Positions 51,245 to 60,926 are shown, numbered from the stretch's first letter. The stretch is 64,000 bases of DNA from Brevibacterium sp. S111 (GCF_004745075.1 NZ_RHFH01000003.1:1-64000); one strand, 5' to 3'. Numbers and translations: made by a program. Notes: a model not told the origin generated them from the sequence alone.

Positions 51245-51402
51245 AAACGCCGGAGTGAGGGACACATCACGGCGCCTTCGTTGCCCGAATGCGAAACGCA
51301 GGCCCTAGACTGGGCCGCTGCGAATCCCGGCAGAACGATCGATGGCAACGTGCGGCCCCACCTCGAACAGCGGTTCGGTGGAGCCCGAAAGGCAGCAGAG
51401 AC

Positions 51403-53016
51403 ATGGACAGGACCGAAGCAGAGCCGCGATCAGTCGAGCAGGAGACGCCGCCGGCCGCGGTCGAGGACGGTGCGGCTCCCGAGGTGAGGACGCGCGGACG
51501 CATCGACCTTCCCGTGGCTGGCGCCAGCGTCGGCATCATCGGGCTCTTCGTCGTCTTCGCACTCATCCTCCCCGAGCAGATGTCATCGTGGGTCGGCACC
51601 GCATTCGCTGCGTGCGCGGACATCTTCGGCATGTACTGGCAGTTCCTTCTGCTGGCGACATTCCTCATCGCTCTCGTCCTCATCTTCACCCCCTGGGCCA
51701 AGGCGAGGCTGGGCAGTCAGGAACGGCCGGATTTCAATCGCTTCAGCTGGATCGCCATGATCATGACGACCCTGCTCGCTGCCGGAGGAGTCTTCTGGGC
51801 GGCGGCCGAACCGATGTACCATTACGCGACGACCCCGCCGTACTTCACCGACAGCGGCAGCAGCGGTTTCGACGCCGTGGCCGCCGCACTGGCCACGAGC
51901 TTCATCGACTGGGGGTTCCTCGCCTGGGCGATCCTCGGCTCACTGGGAACGATCGTGATGATGCGTGCCGCAGAGAAGGGCATGCCGCTGCGCCCGCGCA
52001 GCCTGCTCTACCCCGTCCTCGGCAAGCGTGCCGCCACCGGACCCATCGCCGCCGTCGTCGACGTCGTCTGCATCATCTCCGTGGCTGCCGGAACGATCGG
52101 TCCCGTGGGCTTCCTCGGCCTGCAGGTCTCCTACGGACTGAACTCCCTGTTCGGCATTCCCGATATCTACCCGGTGCAGCTGGTCGTCATCGCTGTGCTC
52201 ACGGCCGTTGCCGGGGTCAGCGTCTTTTCCGGTGTCAGCCGAGGAATCAGATTCCTGTCAAGCGCCAACGTCTGGATGGCTCTGGGTCTCATGGCCGCAG
52301 TCCTTGTGCTCGGCTCGGCCTGGTTCGTCATCAAGAGCTTCTTCGGCGGTTTCGCTCTGTACATGACCGACTTCTTCAGCATGACGCTCTATCGCGGTGA
52401 CACCGAGTGGCTTTCGGGCTGGACGGTGTTCTTCTTCGGCTGGTTCCTCGGCTATGCGCCGCTGATGTCGATCTTCGTCGCCCGCATCTCCAAGGGGCGC
52501 ACCGTGAGGGACCTGCTCATCAGCACCACTGTTCTGCCTCCGATCGCGACGACCTTCTGGTTCACAGTCCTCGGAGGAACCGGCATCTTCCTCGAGCAGC
52601 AGTCCGCCGGGTCGATCTCCGGACCGTTGACGGACGGAGGACTGCCCGCCGCAGTGATGGCCATCAGCGACAACCTGCCGCTGTCGTTGCTCATCAGCCT
52701 CGGATTCCTCCTTCTGACGATGACGTTCGTGGCGACGACCACGGACTCCATGTCGTTTGCCATGTCGCAGTCGTGCATGCGGACTGGTGAGCCGTCTCCG
52801 AAGCTGCGGGCGACCTGGGCGCTGCTCATCGGCATCACCGCCGCAGTGCTCATCAGCCTCGGCGACGGCGGGGTCGACGCCCTGCAGTCGGCGATCGTCA
52901 TCACGGCCGTCCCGGTGGCCTTCGTCATGCTGCCGTCGCTGCTCGCCGCGCCGATCTATGTCAGGCAGATGGCCAAAGAGCAGGACCACGCCAAGGAGCA
53001 GAACCGAGCCGAGTAG
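51403..53016 (+). CDS. BCCT family transporter (betaine/carnitine/choline type)
   Basis: A 537-residue carrier with 12 hydrophobic segments and ~45 residues of acidic N-terminus. BCCT marks are FWAAAEPMYHYATTPPYF, the FIDWGFLAWAILG segment, GFLGLQVSYGLNSLFGI, and the second-half ATTTDSMSFAMSQSC near the Na+ site. The typical 'Trp box' is only partly kept, so substrate (quaternary amine or otherwise) is open. The following gene begins 10 bases past its stop, so the two carriers are likely co-transcribed. The C-terminus is a charged helix (MAKEQDHAKEQ). Confidence 0.85.
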   Translation: MDRTEAEPRSVEQETPPAAVEDGAAPEVRTRGRIDLPVAGASVGIIGLFVVFALILPEQMSSWVGTAFAACADIFGMYWQFLLLATFLIALVLIFTPWAKARLGSQERPDFNRFSWIAMIMTTLLAAGGVFWAAAEPMYHYATTPPYFTDSGSSGFDAVAAALATSFIDWGFLAWAILGSLGTIVMMRAAEKGMPLRPRSLLYPVLGKRAATGPIAAVVDVVCIISVAAGTIGPVGFLGLQVSYGLNSLFGIPDIYPVQLVVIAVLTAVAGVSVFSGVSRGIRFLSSANVWMALGLMAAVLVLGSAWFVIKSFFGGFALYMTDFFSMTLYRGDTEWLSGWTVFFFGWFLGYAPLMSIFVARISKGRTVRDLLISTTVLPPIATTFWFTVLGGTGIFLEQQSAGSISGPLTDGGLPAAVMAISDNLPLSLLISLGFLLLTMTFVATTTDSMSFAMSQSCMRTGEPSPKLRATWALLIGITAAVLISLGDGGVDALQSAIVITAVPVAFVMLPSLLAAPIYVRQMAKEQDHAKEQNRAE

Positions 53017-53026
53017 GGTATTCCCC

Positions 53027-54271
53027 ATGCCCACTCTTCCTCACCGGACCGATGCCGTTTCGCCAGTGCCCGGCAACGACCGGACCTGGATCGCGATCGT
53101 GGCATGCGGCGTCGTCGCGGCGATGCATGTGTGGAAGCTGCCCGGCGCGTTGACTTTCATCCGCCAGGATCTCGGGATGAGCCTGGTCCAATCCGGGACC
53201 TTGCTGGGGATCGTCCAGGTCGGAGCGATGGTCTTGGGACTGAGCGGCTCCATCCTCTCCGAACGCATCGGTCTGCGCACGACGATGCTCGTGGGGCTGT
53301 CCATGCTCTCGCTCGGCTCACTCGTCGGTGCCCTCTCGCAGCAGACCTGGCAGCTGATGACCACTCGCGGCTTCGAAGGCATCGGATTCCTGCTCGTCAC
53401 CCTCGTCGCACCACCACTGATCCGTCAGAACACGAGTCAGGACCGGGCCTCGGTGGCGATGGGATGGTGGTCGGCGTTCCAGGGCATCGCCGTGTTCCTC
53501 GCCGTGCTCGTCTCCACAGTTCTCCTCGATGGCATGGGCTGGGTGAACTGGCAGTTCTGGTGGATGGTCATGGGGGTGCTCACCGCGGCGATGATCCCCA
53601 TCAGTCTGCGGACGGTGCCCGGCGATTCGACGCATTCGGTTGATCTCGGGCCGGCGCTGTCGAAGATCGGACACACCCTGAAGACGCTGATGCCGTGGAT
53701 CATGTCCCTGATCTTCGCCTGCTACACGCTGCAGTGGGGTGCGATCATCGGATTCCTGCCGGACATCGTCGGTGGGCACAGCGGCCTCGTCGTCGGCCTG
53801 GCCACGGCCGTCGTCGGCGGAGTGAATGGTGTGGGCAATGTGATCGCCGGACAGATGCTCAATCGCGGCGTGAGACCTCGCGCGATGGTGATGACGGGTA
53901 TGACCAGCATGGTCATCACCACTGTGGTCATCTTCGCTCCGGACTGGTCAGCTGTGTCCGGGGGAGTCTGGATCCAGCTGGCGGCGGCCGTGGTGTTCTC
54001 CGGAGTCGCCGCGCTGATCCCGGCGACCGTCACCCGGATCGCCGTGGATGCGGCGCCGGCAGACGGATCCGCCTCTGCGGTGATGGGGCTGATGATCCAG
54101 GTCTACAACGCGGCGAACTTCATCGGACCGGTCGTGCTCACCTCGATCGCCGCGGCGGCCGGGGGCTGGCACCTGTCCTGGGTCGTCACGATCGGTGCTT
54201 CGCTCATCGGCGCCGGTCTTGGTGCTTTCTTCCTCAATTCGCGGCGACTGACCATGTCCTTCACAGGTTGA
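53027..54271 (+). CDS. MFS transporter
   Basis: A 414-residue major facilitator carrier with twelve helices. Motif A is degenerate (SILSERIGLRTTMLVG), followed by TRGFEGIGFLLVTLVAPPLIRQNTS. In the second half QMLNRGVRPRAMVM replaces the usual loop. The family resembles the CynX/NNP-type group. It starts 10 bases after the BCCT gene and may handle a related solute or its product. No terminator is evident before the convergent DeoR gene. Confidence 0.8.
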   Translation: MPTLPHRTDAVSPVPGNDRTWIAIVACGVVAAMHVWKLPGALTFIRQDLGMSLVQSGTLLGIVQVGAMVLGLSGSILSERIGLRTTMLVGLSMLSLGSLVGALSQQTWQLMTTRGFEGIGFLLVTLVAPPLIRQNTSQDRASVAMGWWSAFQGIAVFLAVLVSTVLLDGMGWVNWQFWWMVMGVLTAAMIPISLRTVPGDSTHSVDLGPALSKIGHTLKTLMPWIMSLIFACYTLQWGAIIGFLPDIVGGHSGLVVGLATAVVGGVNGVGNVIAGQMLNRGVRPRAMVMTGMTSMVITTVVIFAPDWSAVSGGVWIQLAAAVVFSGVAALIPATVTRIAVDAAPADGSASAVMGLMIQVYNAANFIGPVVLTSIAAAAGGWHLSWVVTIGASLIGAGLGAFFLNSRRLTMSFTG

Positions 54272-54364
54272 CGCGGCTGCGCGGCTGCCTCTCGACTGCC
54301 GCCGAGGAGCTCAGCCGCACCATTCCTTTTGGGTGGCACCGCGTTCGAGCTCGGCTGACAGCCG

Positions 54365-55090
54365 TCATGGCACAGTGCGCGGTCCGTCCTCATCGATCCA
54401 GACCCAGCCTTCGGGCATGGGTGCCCAGGCCGGCACATCGCGGTCGGCCTTGGAGCTGTCGGCAAGCACGATGACGCTGCGGGCGTGTTCGGCGATGAGC
54501 TCTTTGGTATGAGCTTCGTCGAGCGTGGGTTCGCCGAGCCCCTTGGCAGGATCGACGGCATCAGCGCCGAGGAAGGCGATATCGACGTGGATCCTGCCGA
54601 GGGCATGATCGCTCAGCGCCCCCGTCGTTCCATGCGACTTGGTCGAGACCTCGCCGCCGACCATGATCACCTTCGGGCCCATCGGCACGGCCAGCGCCAG
54701 AGCGATCTCCAAACCGCGGGTGACCACGGTGAGATCGCCCCGACTGCGGATGCGCTCGGCCAGACGCACCGTGGTCGACCCGGCGTCGAGGAAGATGGTG
54801 CGCACACTCGGATCGCTCAACCGGGCCAGAGCCCATGTGGCGATCGCGTCTTTGGCCTCGGCCTGGAGCTCCATGCGCTGGCCCAGCGGTGGCTCGACGT
54901 AACCGGCGGCGGTGGCACCGCCGATGGTGCGGATGACATCCCCGGCGTCGTCCATGTCGCGCAGGTCCCTGCGGATCGTCGACTCAGAGGTGTCGAGCTC
55001 TCGCGCCAGACGGGAGATCGTCCACGAGCCGGTCTTGAGCAGAGCGAGGATCTCCTCGCGCCTCTTCTGCGTGCCTGTGCGAATCGCCAT
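54365..55090 (-). CDS. DeoR/GlpR-type transcriptional regulator
   Basis: A 241-residue repressor of the DeoR family. The N-terminal winged helix is RREEILALLKTGSWTISRLARELDTSESTIRRDLRDM (~10-46), ending in the family's RRDL motif. It is followed by GG-A (IGGATAAGY) and the sugar-phosphate-isomerase-like sensor (FLDAGSTTVRLAERI; DIAFLGADAV; ADSSKADRDV). It is the last gene of the threonate-type operon, 10 bases after the PdxA2 gene, so it likely senses a phosphorylated intermediate and autoregulates. Direct repeats upstream of the GntP gene are candidate operators. Confidence 0.9.
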   Translation of the reverse strand: MAIRTGTQKRREEILALLKTGSWTISRLARELDTSESTIRRDLRDMDDAGDVIRTIGGATAAGYVEPPLGQRMELQAEAKDAIATWALARLSDPSVRTIFLDAGSTTVRLAERIRSRGDLTVVTRGLEIALALAVPMGPKVIMVGGEVSTKSHGTTGALSDHALGRIHVDIAFLGADAVDPAKGLGEPTLDEAHTKELIAEHARSVIVLADSSKADRDVPAWAPMPEGWVWIDEDGPRTVP

Positions 55091-55100
55091 GATGCACTCC

Positions 55101-56147
55101 TCAGCTCGGCAGGTACTCCGCTCGGATGCCGTCGACGAAGGGCGCGTAGCCGATGGCAGCCCGGTAGGCCGAGCGCATGGTTCCCGCATCGGCGAGCCCC
55201 TGCCCGGCGATGTCGAAGGCAGTGCCGTGATCGACCGAGGTGCGCAGGATCGGCAGCCCCACGGTGACCGAGATCGTCCCGTCGAAGTCCCAGGTCTTCG
55301 ACGCGATATGGCCCTGATCGTGGTATTGGGAGAGGATGCCGTCGTACCGTCCGGTCAGTCCTTGGTGGAAGACGGAATCGGCAGGAACCGGTCCGGCGAC
55401 TTCGAAGGCTCCGGCGCTGTTGACCTTCTCGACGGCGGGGCGCAGGATCTCGATCTCTTCATCCCCGAAGGCCCCGTTCTCACCACCGTGCGGGTTGAGA
55501 GCGGCGACGGCCAGCCTCGGCGAAGGGACTCCGTAGAGCTGGAGGGCCCGGTGGGCGCGTTCGATCGAATCGACCTGGGTGTCGACGGTAAGCGCGTCGA
55601 GGGCCTTGCGCAGCGACATGTGACGGGTGGCGAAGAAGATCTGCAGCTTGTGGTCGGGAACCTTCGTGTTCTCGACGACGAACATCGTGTCCTGCTTCGT
55701 CACTCCCGTGAGCTCGCCGAGCATCTCCGTGTGCCCGAGGTGCTTCGACCCGGACTCCCACACGGCCTCCTTGTTGATGGGGCCGGTGACGATGCCGGCG
55801 ATCTGCTGGGCCATCGCCGCTTCGGTCGCGAGCTCGATGGCGGTGACCGCGGCCCGACCGGCACGGGCATCGACGACGCCCCAATCGGGCAGGTCATCGC
55901 CGAGGACTCCGATGTCGAAGACGTCGATGACTCCTTCTCCGGCGGATGGAGTGGACCAGTCGGAGATGGCGCGCAGCTCCACATCGAGGCCGAGCACCTC
56001 GACGGCGCGCTTCATCACCGACAGATCGGCGACGGCGATTCCATGCTGATCGTCGCGGCCGGCGAATTCGGCGAGGACCTGGGCGGTGATCTCCGGTCCG
56101 ATTCCGACCGGGTCGCCTACCGTGACGGCGAGTGCTGGTGGGGTCAT
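55101..56147 (-). CDS. pdxA2: PdxA2-type 4-phospho-sugar-acid dehydrogenase
   Basis: A 348-residue NAD-dependent dehydrogenase homologous to PdxA of vitamin B6 synthesis. Blocks are TVGDPVGIGPEI (~8-19), GIVTGPINKEAVW, HLGHTEMLGELTG, ATRHMSLRKAL (metal His) and NPHGGENGAFGDEE, plus YHDQGHIASKTWDFDGTISVT for the second metal histidine. In the D-threonate/D-erythronate pathways PdxA2 oxidises and decarboxylates the 4-phosphate to dihydroxyacetone phosphate. Co-location with a four-carbon acid kinase and GntP carrier supports this over B6 synthesis. GAGGAG precedes the ATG. Confidence 0.9.
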   Translation of the reverse strand: MTPPALAVTVGDPVGIGPEITAQVLAEFAGRDDQHGIAVADLSVMKRAVEVLGLDVELRAISDWSTPSAGEGVIDVFDIGVLGDDLPDWGVVDARAGRAAVTAIELATEAAMAQQIAGIVTGPINKEAVWESGSKHLGHTEMLGELTGVTKQDTMFVVENTKVPDHKLQIFFATRHMSLRKALDALTVDTQVDSIERAHRALQLYGVPSPRLAVAALNPHGGENGAFGDEEIEILRPAVEKVNSAGAFEVAGPVPADSVFHQGLTGRYDGILSQYHDQGHIASKTWDFDGTISVTVGLPILRTSVDHGTAFDIAGQGLADAGTMRSAYRAAIGYAPFVDGIRAEYLPS

Positions 56148-56192
56148 GTCGTACTCCTCAGTGTTGTTGTGGACGGATCGGGATATCAATGG

Positions 56193-57626
56193 TCAGGGAC
56201 GCGTGGTTCGGGATACGGTGCTCAGGTGGTCAAGACACATCGCGGCAGTCGAGGAGTCGCCGATGAGCCCGCCCTTCGTCACGATCGGCAGCCCCGCGGC
56301 TGAGCCACCGGCGATGCGCCCGCCGACGGCCAGGGGGATGATCTCCGCATCGATCTCCATCCCGACAGCGCCGAGTTCGCTCAGCACCGCAGCGGTGACG
56401 TCTCCGCCCGTGGTGTACAGGCCGGCAACGGCGTGCGAGTCGATGACCTCAGAGGCGATGCGGGCCAGCCGCAGCGGAATGAGCTCAGACTGCTCGTCGC
56501 TGAGTTCGCGCAGGTCCGTGGCATCGACGACGGTGGCGACGATGATCGCACGCGCCGAGGTGACGGAGCCGACGGCGGCACAGGTGGCCTCGACGTCGGG
56601 CAGACCCTCGGAGTCGAGGACTGCTCGCATGACGGTGACGGAAGGGTCTTCGGAGAGTTCGGCCAGCTGGTTGCGGGTGACTTCGGTGGCCGACCCCGAG
56701 ACGCCGAAGAGGATGCTGCCGGTGCGGTCGGGCAGGAGCGCTTGCGCCAGGGCCAGGGTGCCCGGACCCGGGTCGATGGCGACCCACCGGAGCCCTTCGC
56801 CGGCATTCAGCCCGGCCGCCGCCCGTGCGCTGCCTGCCGTCGCTTCGGCCGGACTGTTCGCGATCTCGCGCGTGAGTTCGGCGACGACGTCCCCGATGAG
56901 ATCGACGTGCTCGGTGGTGAGAGCATCGACGATGATCACCTCGGTTCCGGCAGCGATTGCGCCAAGGAGCGCGGAGCGGATCGCTATCCGGCCGGAGAGC
57001 ACGGTCGACAGGTCGATTGTGCGGCATTCGAGGTCGGTTCCGGTCGCGAGGACGTCGGCGACAAGCGAGGTCGTCACGGGGGAGCGGACGTCGTGGCGCA
57101 GCTCCGTGTCTTCGAGCAGCCGACCATGCATGAGCTGCCGGCCGCCGACGGTGACGCGTCCCGAGGAGGGGAAGGCCGGAATGCACATGCCGACGACACG
57201 ATCGGCAGCCCGACCACCGGTGCTCGTCGCCTCGGGTTCGAGCGACCGACGTGCGGTCTGCAGGTCCGATTGTGTGCGCAGGGCCGCCTCGGCGGTGGTG
57301 CCGACATTGCCGCGCAGAGTCGTGTCGATTCGACACGAGAGAATGTCGACCTCACCGGCGGCGCGGATGATCTCCTCGGTGATCGCCTGCGCTTCGGCCG
57401 GCGGCAGATGCCGGCTGTTGGCGTTGACGACGATGGCATCGTACTCATCCAGAGCCGCAGTGATGGAGACGGCCCGGCCGGTGCCCGTGATGGTCATCGT
57501 GCGCAGACCCGCCTCGGCGAAGAGCGCACCGCAGGCGTTTCCTCCGGTGAGGTCGTCGGCGATGATGAGGATCCGGGAGCCCGACTGGGCGTGGCCGGGG
57601 CCGCTGTTCCCGTTCTGCTGATTCAT
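56193..57626 (-). CDS. dtnK: Four-carbon acid sugar kinase (DtnK/OtnK family, DUF1537)
   Basis: A 477-residue kinase of the DUF1537 family. The N-terminal domain carries ILIIADDLTGGNACGALF (~20-37), the conserved start. The Arg/Asp-containing CRIDTTLRGNVG follows, with the substrate domain between. The nucleotide-binding half contains GLYTTGGDVTAAVLSELG and LPIVTKGGLIGDSSTAA, as in characterised threonate/erythronate kinases. It phosphorylates the C4 hydroxyl of the sugar acid. Its ATG overlaps the GntP stop by four bases. It lies between the carrier and PdxA2, the order expected for a two-step D-threonate pathway. Confidence 0.9.
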   Translation of the reverse strand: MNQQNGNSGPGHAQSGSRILIIADDLTGGNACGALFAEAGLRTMTITGTGRAVSITAALDEYDAIVVNANSRHLPPAEAQAITEEIIRAAGEVDILSCRIDTTLRGNVGTTAEAALRTQSDLQTARRSLEPEATSTGGRAADRVVGMCIPAFPSSGRVTVGGRQLMHGRLLEDTELRHDVRSPVTTSLVADVLATGTDLECRTIDLSTVLSGRIAIRSALLGAIAAGTEVIIVDALTTEHVDLIGDVVAELTREIANSPAEATAGSARAAAGLNAGEGLRWVAIDPGPGTLALAQALLPDRTGSILFGVSGSATEVTRNQLAELSEDPSVTVMRAVLDSEGLPDVEATCAAVGSVTSARAIIVATVVDATDLRELSDEQSELIPLRLARIASEVIDSHAVAGLYTTGGDVTAAVLSELGAVGMEIDAEIIPLAVGGRIAGGSAAGLPIVTKGGLIGDSSTAAMCLDHLSTVSRTTRP

Positions 57627-59086
57627 ACGACCAGATCGAGCACGAAGAGGAGCGGAATGGAACCTGCCCAGACGGCGGTGGTGATGCCCGACCAGCCCTT
57701 GATGGCGTTGATTCCGTCGAGACCTGAAAAGCGGGTCACGACCCAGAAGTATGAGTCGTTGAAGTAGGAGAAGACCATCGAACCGGCGGTGCACGCCATC
57801 ACCGCCACCAGGGGACTGAGTCCCAGAGGGGCGACGAGAGGGGCGGACACAGAGGCGGCGGTGATCATGGCGACCGTGCCCGAGCCCTGCGCCACTCGGA
57901 CGAGCGAGGCGATGAGGAACGGCACGAGGAGCGCCGGCAGGCTGATCGACGCGATCGCCTCGGCCAGGGCGTCGCCGACACCGGATTCGGTGAGCACCAT
58001 GCCGAAGCTGCCGCCGGCACCGGTGATGAGCAGGATGAGGCCGGCTGAGGCGGCGCCTTCGGCGAGCCAGTTCTGCACATCGTTCTTCGGTGTCACCCGG
58101 GGCAGCAGCGTGTACACGGCGAGGACGAGCCCGATGATGAGGGCGACGACGGGGTTGCCGAGGAAGGCCAGGGGTGCGACCCACGCTGAGGGTTCGTAGG
58201 CGTCTCCGGAGAGTTCTCCCTGGGCATTCTTGTCGATCGCTGTCGACACGGTGTTGGCGACGATGAGCAGCAGCGGCACGATGAGAGGGAGGAACCCGAG
58301 GAAGGCTCCGGGCTTCTTCTGCGAAGTCGCAGCGGTCTCATCGGTGGGGGTGGTCTCGGGATCGTCTCCGGTGACGGTGTCGACTCCGCTGCCACCGGTC
58401 GGGTGCGGCCCGGCCGATCCTGCTGCTGCGACGCGTCCGTAGACATCGTGCCTGACCTGGGAGTTGAGGAAGGGTTCGAGCTTCGGCCCGATCCAGCGGG
58501 CGTAGATGACGACGACGGGCAGGAGGACGACGGTGAAGATCAGTCCGGTGAGGATGACGGCACCGATATCGGCACCGAGGATGCCCGTCGCCGCAAGCGG
58601 CCCCGGCGTCGGCGGCACCATATGGTGCGTCAGCGTCATTCCGCAGCCCAGCGCCAGTGCGAGGGTGATGTACCCGCCCCTCTTGACTCGGGCGATCGAC
58701 CGGGCCAGCGGGTTCATGATGACGTAGCCGGAGTCGCAGAAGACCGGAATCGACACGAGGGAGCCCACAGTGCCCATGGCCCAGGGTTCCCGTCCCTTGC
58801 CGAAGGCGCGGAGGAATGCTCGTGCGAGGGAGTCGGCGGCGCCGGAGACCTCGAGGATCTTGCCGATTCCCACACCGAGGCCGATGACGATGCCGATGCT
58901 GGCGAGGGTGTTGCCGAAGCCGGTGGTGATGGCGTCGACGAGTGAGAGCAGATCCTGGCCGGCGACGATGCCGGTGACGATCGATGCGACGAGTAGGGCG
59001 ATGAAGGCATCGAGTCGGGTGGCCAGGACGATGACGACGATCGTCACGATGCCGGCGACGAGTGCCAGGATGAGTTGCAGGTCCAT
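57623..59086 (-). CDS. GntP family sugar-acid permease
   Basis: A 487-residue gluconate:H+ symporter-family protein with about 12 hydrophobic segments. Marks are GFGNTLASIGIVIGLGVGIGKILEVSGAA, VFCDSGYVIMNPLARSIAR (GntP signature), HHMVPPTPGPLAA, and the last third AQGSGTVAMITAASVSAPL. A polar Asp/Thr-rich central loop (~240-265) separates the halves. It is first in the operon and should bring in the four-carbon sugar acid used by the downstream kinase and dehydrogenase. Other GntP relatives carry gluconate, so the substrate is inferred from its partners. Confidence 0.9.
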   Translation of the reverse strand: MDLQLILALVAGIVTIVVIVLATRLDAFIALLVASIVTGIVAGQDLLSLVDAITTGFGNTLASIGIVIGLGVGIGKILEVSGAADSLARAFLRAFGKGREPWAMGTVGSLVSIPVFCDSGYVIMNPLARSIARVKRGGYITLALALGCGMTLTHHMVPPTPGPLAATGILGADIGAVILTGLIFTVVLLPVVVIYARWIGPKLEPFLNSQVRHDVYGRVAAAGSAGPHPTGGSGVDTVTGDDPETTPTDETAATSQKKPGAFLGFLPLIVPLLLIVANTVSTAIDKNAQGELSGDAYEPSAWVAPLAFLGNPVVALIIGLVLAVYTLLPRVTPKNDVQNWLAEGAASAGLILLITGAGGSFGMVLTESGVGDALAEAIASISLPALLVPFLIASLVRVAQGSGTVAMITAASVSAPLVAPLGLSPLVAVMACTAGSMVFSYFNDSYFWVVTRFSGLDGINAIKGWSGITTAVWAGSIPLLFVLDLVV

Positions 59087-59230
59087 GTGTGTCCTCCGCG
59101 GTGAGGCCGGTCCCGTTCCAGGGCCGGGGTCGATCCGGGGTGACTCTCGCAGCGTTCCCGCTGTCCGAGAGTCTGAGCGTCGATATGGTGCCGACGTTCG
59201 CCTGCCGAACCAGATCATCGGATGCCAAGT

Positions 59231-59275
59231 TGAGCAGTATGAGCAAGTATTGCGCATACATGAACATTTATGCAA
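59231..59275 (-). promoter_or_regulatory. Candidate DeoR operator upstream of the GntP operon
   Basis: Two TGAGCA direct repeats (59231-59236 and 59240-59245, nine bases apart) are followed by an imperfect inverted repeat around GCATA...TATGC (59254-59272). DeoR-family regulators often bind such tandem repeats. The 59087-59399 gap also holds the LacI-type site toward the amidase and no visible gene. Confidence 0.4.
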
Positions 59276-59354
59276 TGTACTTCGGCGGCTTTTCGTTTCG
59301 AAGCGCGGCCGGTGGCAGGCGCTGCGTCCGACCGCGGAGTGCCGACGCTTGCAA

Positions 59355-59368
59355 TGCAATCGATTGCA
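59355..59368 (+). promoter_or_regulatory. LacI-type operator upstream of the amidase
   Basis: TGCAATCGATTGCA is a perfect 14-bp palindrome with a central CG, the form used by LacI-family repressors. A TATAGC box (59385-59390), inside the palindrome ACGCTATAGCGT, follows. The LacI-type gene at 60927 is the obvious candidate protein. Confidence 0.65.
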
Positions 59369-59474
59369 AAAATGTGACTGACGCTATAGCGTTCTCATCA
59401 TGTCTAATAGAAGGACTCAAGGACGAGCCGCCGGAAAGAGGAGGCCGAGAACCGCTGCGGAGGGGAGCCGCCCG

Positions 59475-60815
59475 ATGGACCAGAGCGCAGAGGACGAACC
59501 GTCGACAAGTGAGACATCGGCATATGAGCTGCCGGATTGGGCGGACCGACTCGCCGCATCCCGAAGGACACTCGATTCCCTGCGGGATCCGGATTCCCGA
59601 GCGCGCGGCCTCAATGCGATCGTCGACGTGGACGCGAGCCGGGTCGATGAGACGCTGATCGAATCGGCTGCCCGCCGAGGCTCGCCGCTGGCGGGACGCA
59701 TCGTGGCCATCAAGGACATGATCGACGTCGCCGGAATCGCCACTCGGTGCGGCTCGGATCTGTGTGCAGGGGAGCCGAAATCCGGGGACGCCGAGGTCGT
59801 AGCCGAGCTGCGCCGATCCGGGGCGATCGTCGGAGTCAAGACGACCACGCACGAGTTCGCCTACGGTCCCACCGGAGATGTGACGAACAGCGGACCTGTT
59901 CTCAATCCGCACGATGACACTCGGATGGCGGGCGGATCCAGCGCAGGGTCGGCGGCGCTGCTGGGCGAAGGTTCTGTCGATCTGGCGTTGGGAACGGACA
60001 CCGGAGGTTCCGGGCGCACGCCGGCCGCCTTCTGCGGAGTCTATGGTCTGCGACCGACCTCGAACTCGCTGAGTTCGGTAGGCGTCTTCCCGCTTTCGAA
60101 GAGCCTCGACACGGTCAGCCCGATGGCCGGAAGCGCGGAAGGGCTGAGTGATCTGTGGACGGCGCTCACCGGAGAGATGACCGAAGTTCCAGCGGCTTCG
60201 GCCCGGCTGACGATCGCCGAACTCGAAGGTGGTCAGTGGTCACATCTGCAGCCCGAGGTCGCCGAGGCGATCGTGACCGTCCGCTCCAGGCTTGCCGAGA
60301 TGGGACACCGGATGACGAGGAGAGAACTGCCTGAGACTGCACGAACCATCGAGCTCTACGATCTCGTCCAAGGCGCCGAAGCCGCTGCTGTGCACAGCGA
60401 GAACATGGCCGACCATCCCGAGCTGTTCCAACCGGAAGTCCGCGGCCGGCTCGAAAGCGCACGTAAGATCCCCGGGTGGCAGTATGTCAATGCCCTTGAA
60501 GAACTGACCACCATGCGCGAGCACTCCGACGGGGTCTTCGGCGGTGCGGACATTCTTCTGTGCGCAACGACGCCGGTGGCGGCTCCGCCGGTCGGCGCTC
60601 GCGCCGATTTCGCCGCAGGACGATCGACGGTGCGTGAAGTGGCACTGCATCACACCATTCCCTTCAGCGTGCTCGGCCTGCCTGCCGTGAACATCCCTGT
60701 ATGGGGCGCGGGGCGACCGCTGCCCGTGGGCGTGCAGCTGATTTCCAGATCCGGAAATGAAGGTCAGCTTCTCGCTCTTGCCGAGGCCGTCGGCGACCTG
60801 CGCTGCGCGGACTGA
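59475..60815 (+). CDS. Amidase signature family enzyme
   Basis: A 446-residue amidase. The catalytic Ser-cisSer-Lys triad is intact: Lys in IVAIKDMID (~80), the cis-Ser in MAGGSSAGSAA (~155) and the nucleophile Ser in GTDTGGSGRTPAAFCG (~179), with the conserved GVYGLRPT after it. The usual Ile of the motif GGSIR is Gly here. It hydrolyses amides to acid and ammonia; the natural substrate is unknown. ATG 59475 has GGAGGGGAG seven bases upstream, so I prefer it over ATG 59400, which adds a 25-residue Arg-rich head. It stands downstream of a LacI operator and upstream of the LacI gene, a likely regulatory pair. Confidence 0.88.
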   Translation: MDQSAEDEPSTSETSAYELPDWADRLAASRRTLDSLRDPDSRARGLNAIVDVDASRVDETLIESAARRGSPLAGRIVAIKDMIDVAGIATRCGSDLCAGEPKSGDAEVVAELRRSGAIVGVKTTTHEFAYGPTGDVTNSGPVLNPHDDTRMAGGSSAGSAALLGEGSVDLALGTDTGGSGRTPAAFCGVYGLRPTSNSLSSVGVFPLSKSLDTVSPMAGSAEGLSDLWTALTGEMTEVPAASARLTIAELEGGQWSHLQPEVAEAIVTVRSRLAEMGHRMTRRELPETARTIELYDLVQGAEAAAVHSENMADHPELFQPEVRGRLESARKIPGWQYVNALEELTTMREHSDGVFGGADILLCATTPVAAPPVGARADFAAGRSTVREVALHHTIPFSVLGLPAVNIPVWGAGRPLPVGVQLISRSGNEGQLLALAEAVGDLRCAD

Positions 60816-60926
60816 GCAGCCGCTGGGGCGAAAACCACCACCTCGGCGGTGGAGGAAGTCGCCTCAGCAGGAGCAATGCACGTGTGCAGCGAGGAGAACA
60901 GGCGCCGATGTTTGTACGATGGGAAG

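Noticed and set aside
55101..56147. PdxA of vitamin B6 synthesis
   Set aside because: The gene sits with a DUF1537 kinase, GntP and DeoR, not with B6 genes, so PdxA2 of sugar-acid catabolism fits better.
59400..59474. Arg-rich extension at the amidase N-terminus
   Set aside because: ATG 59400 has no ribosome site, whereas ATG 59475 has a strong one and starts where the amidase homology begins.
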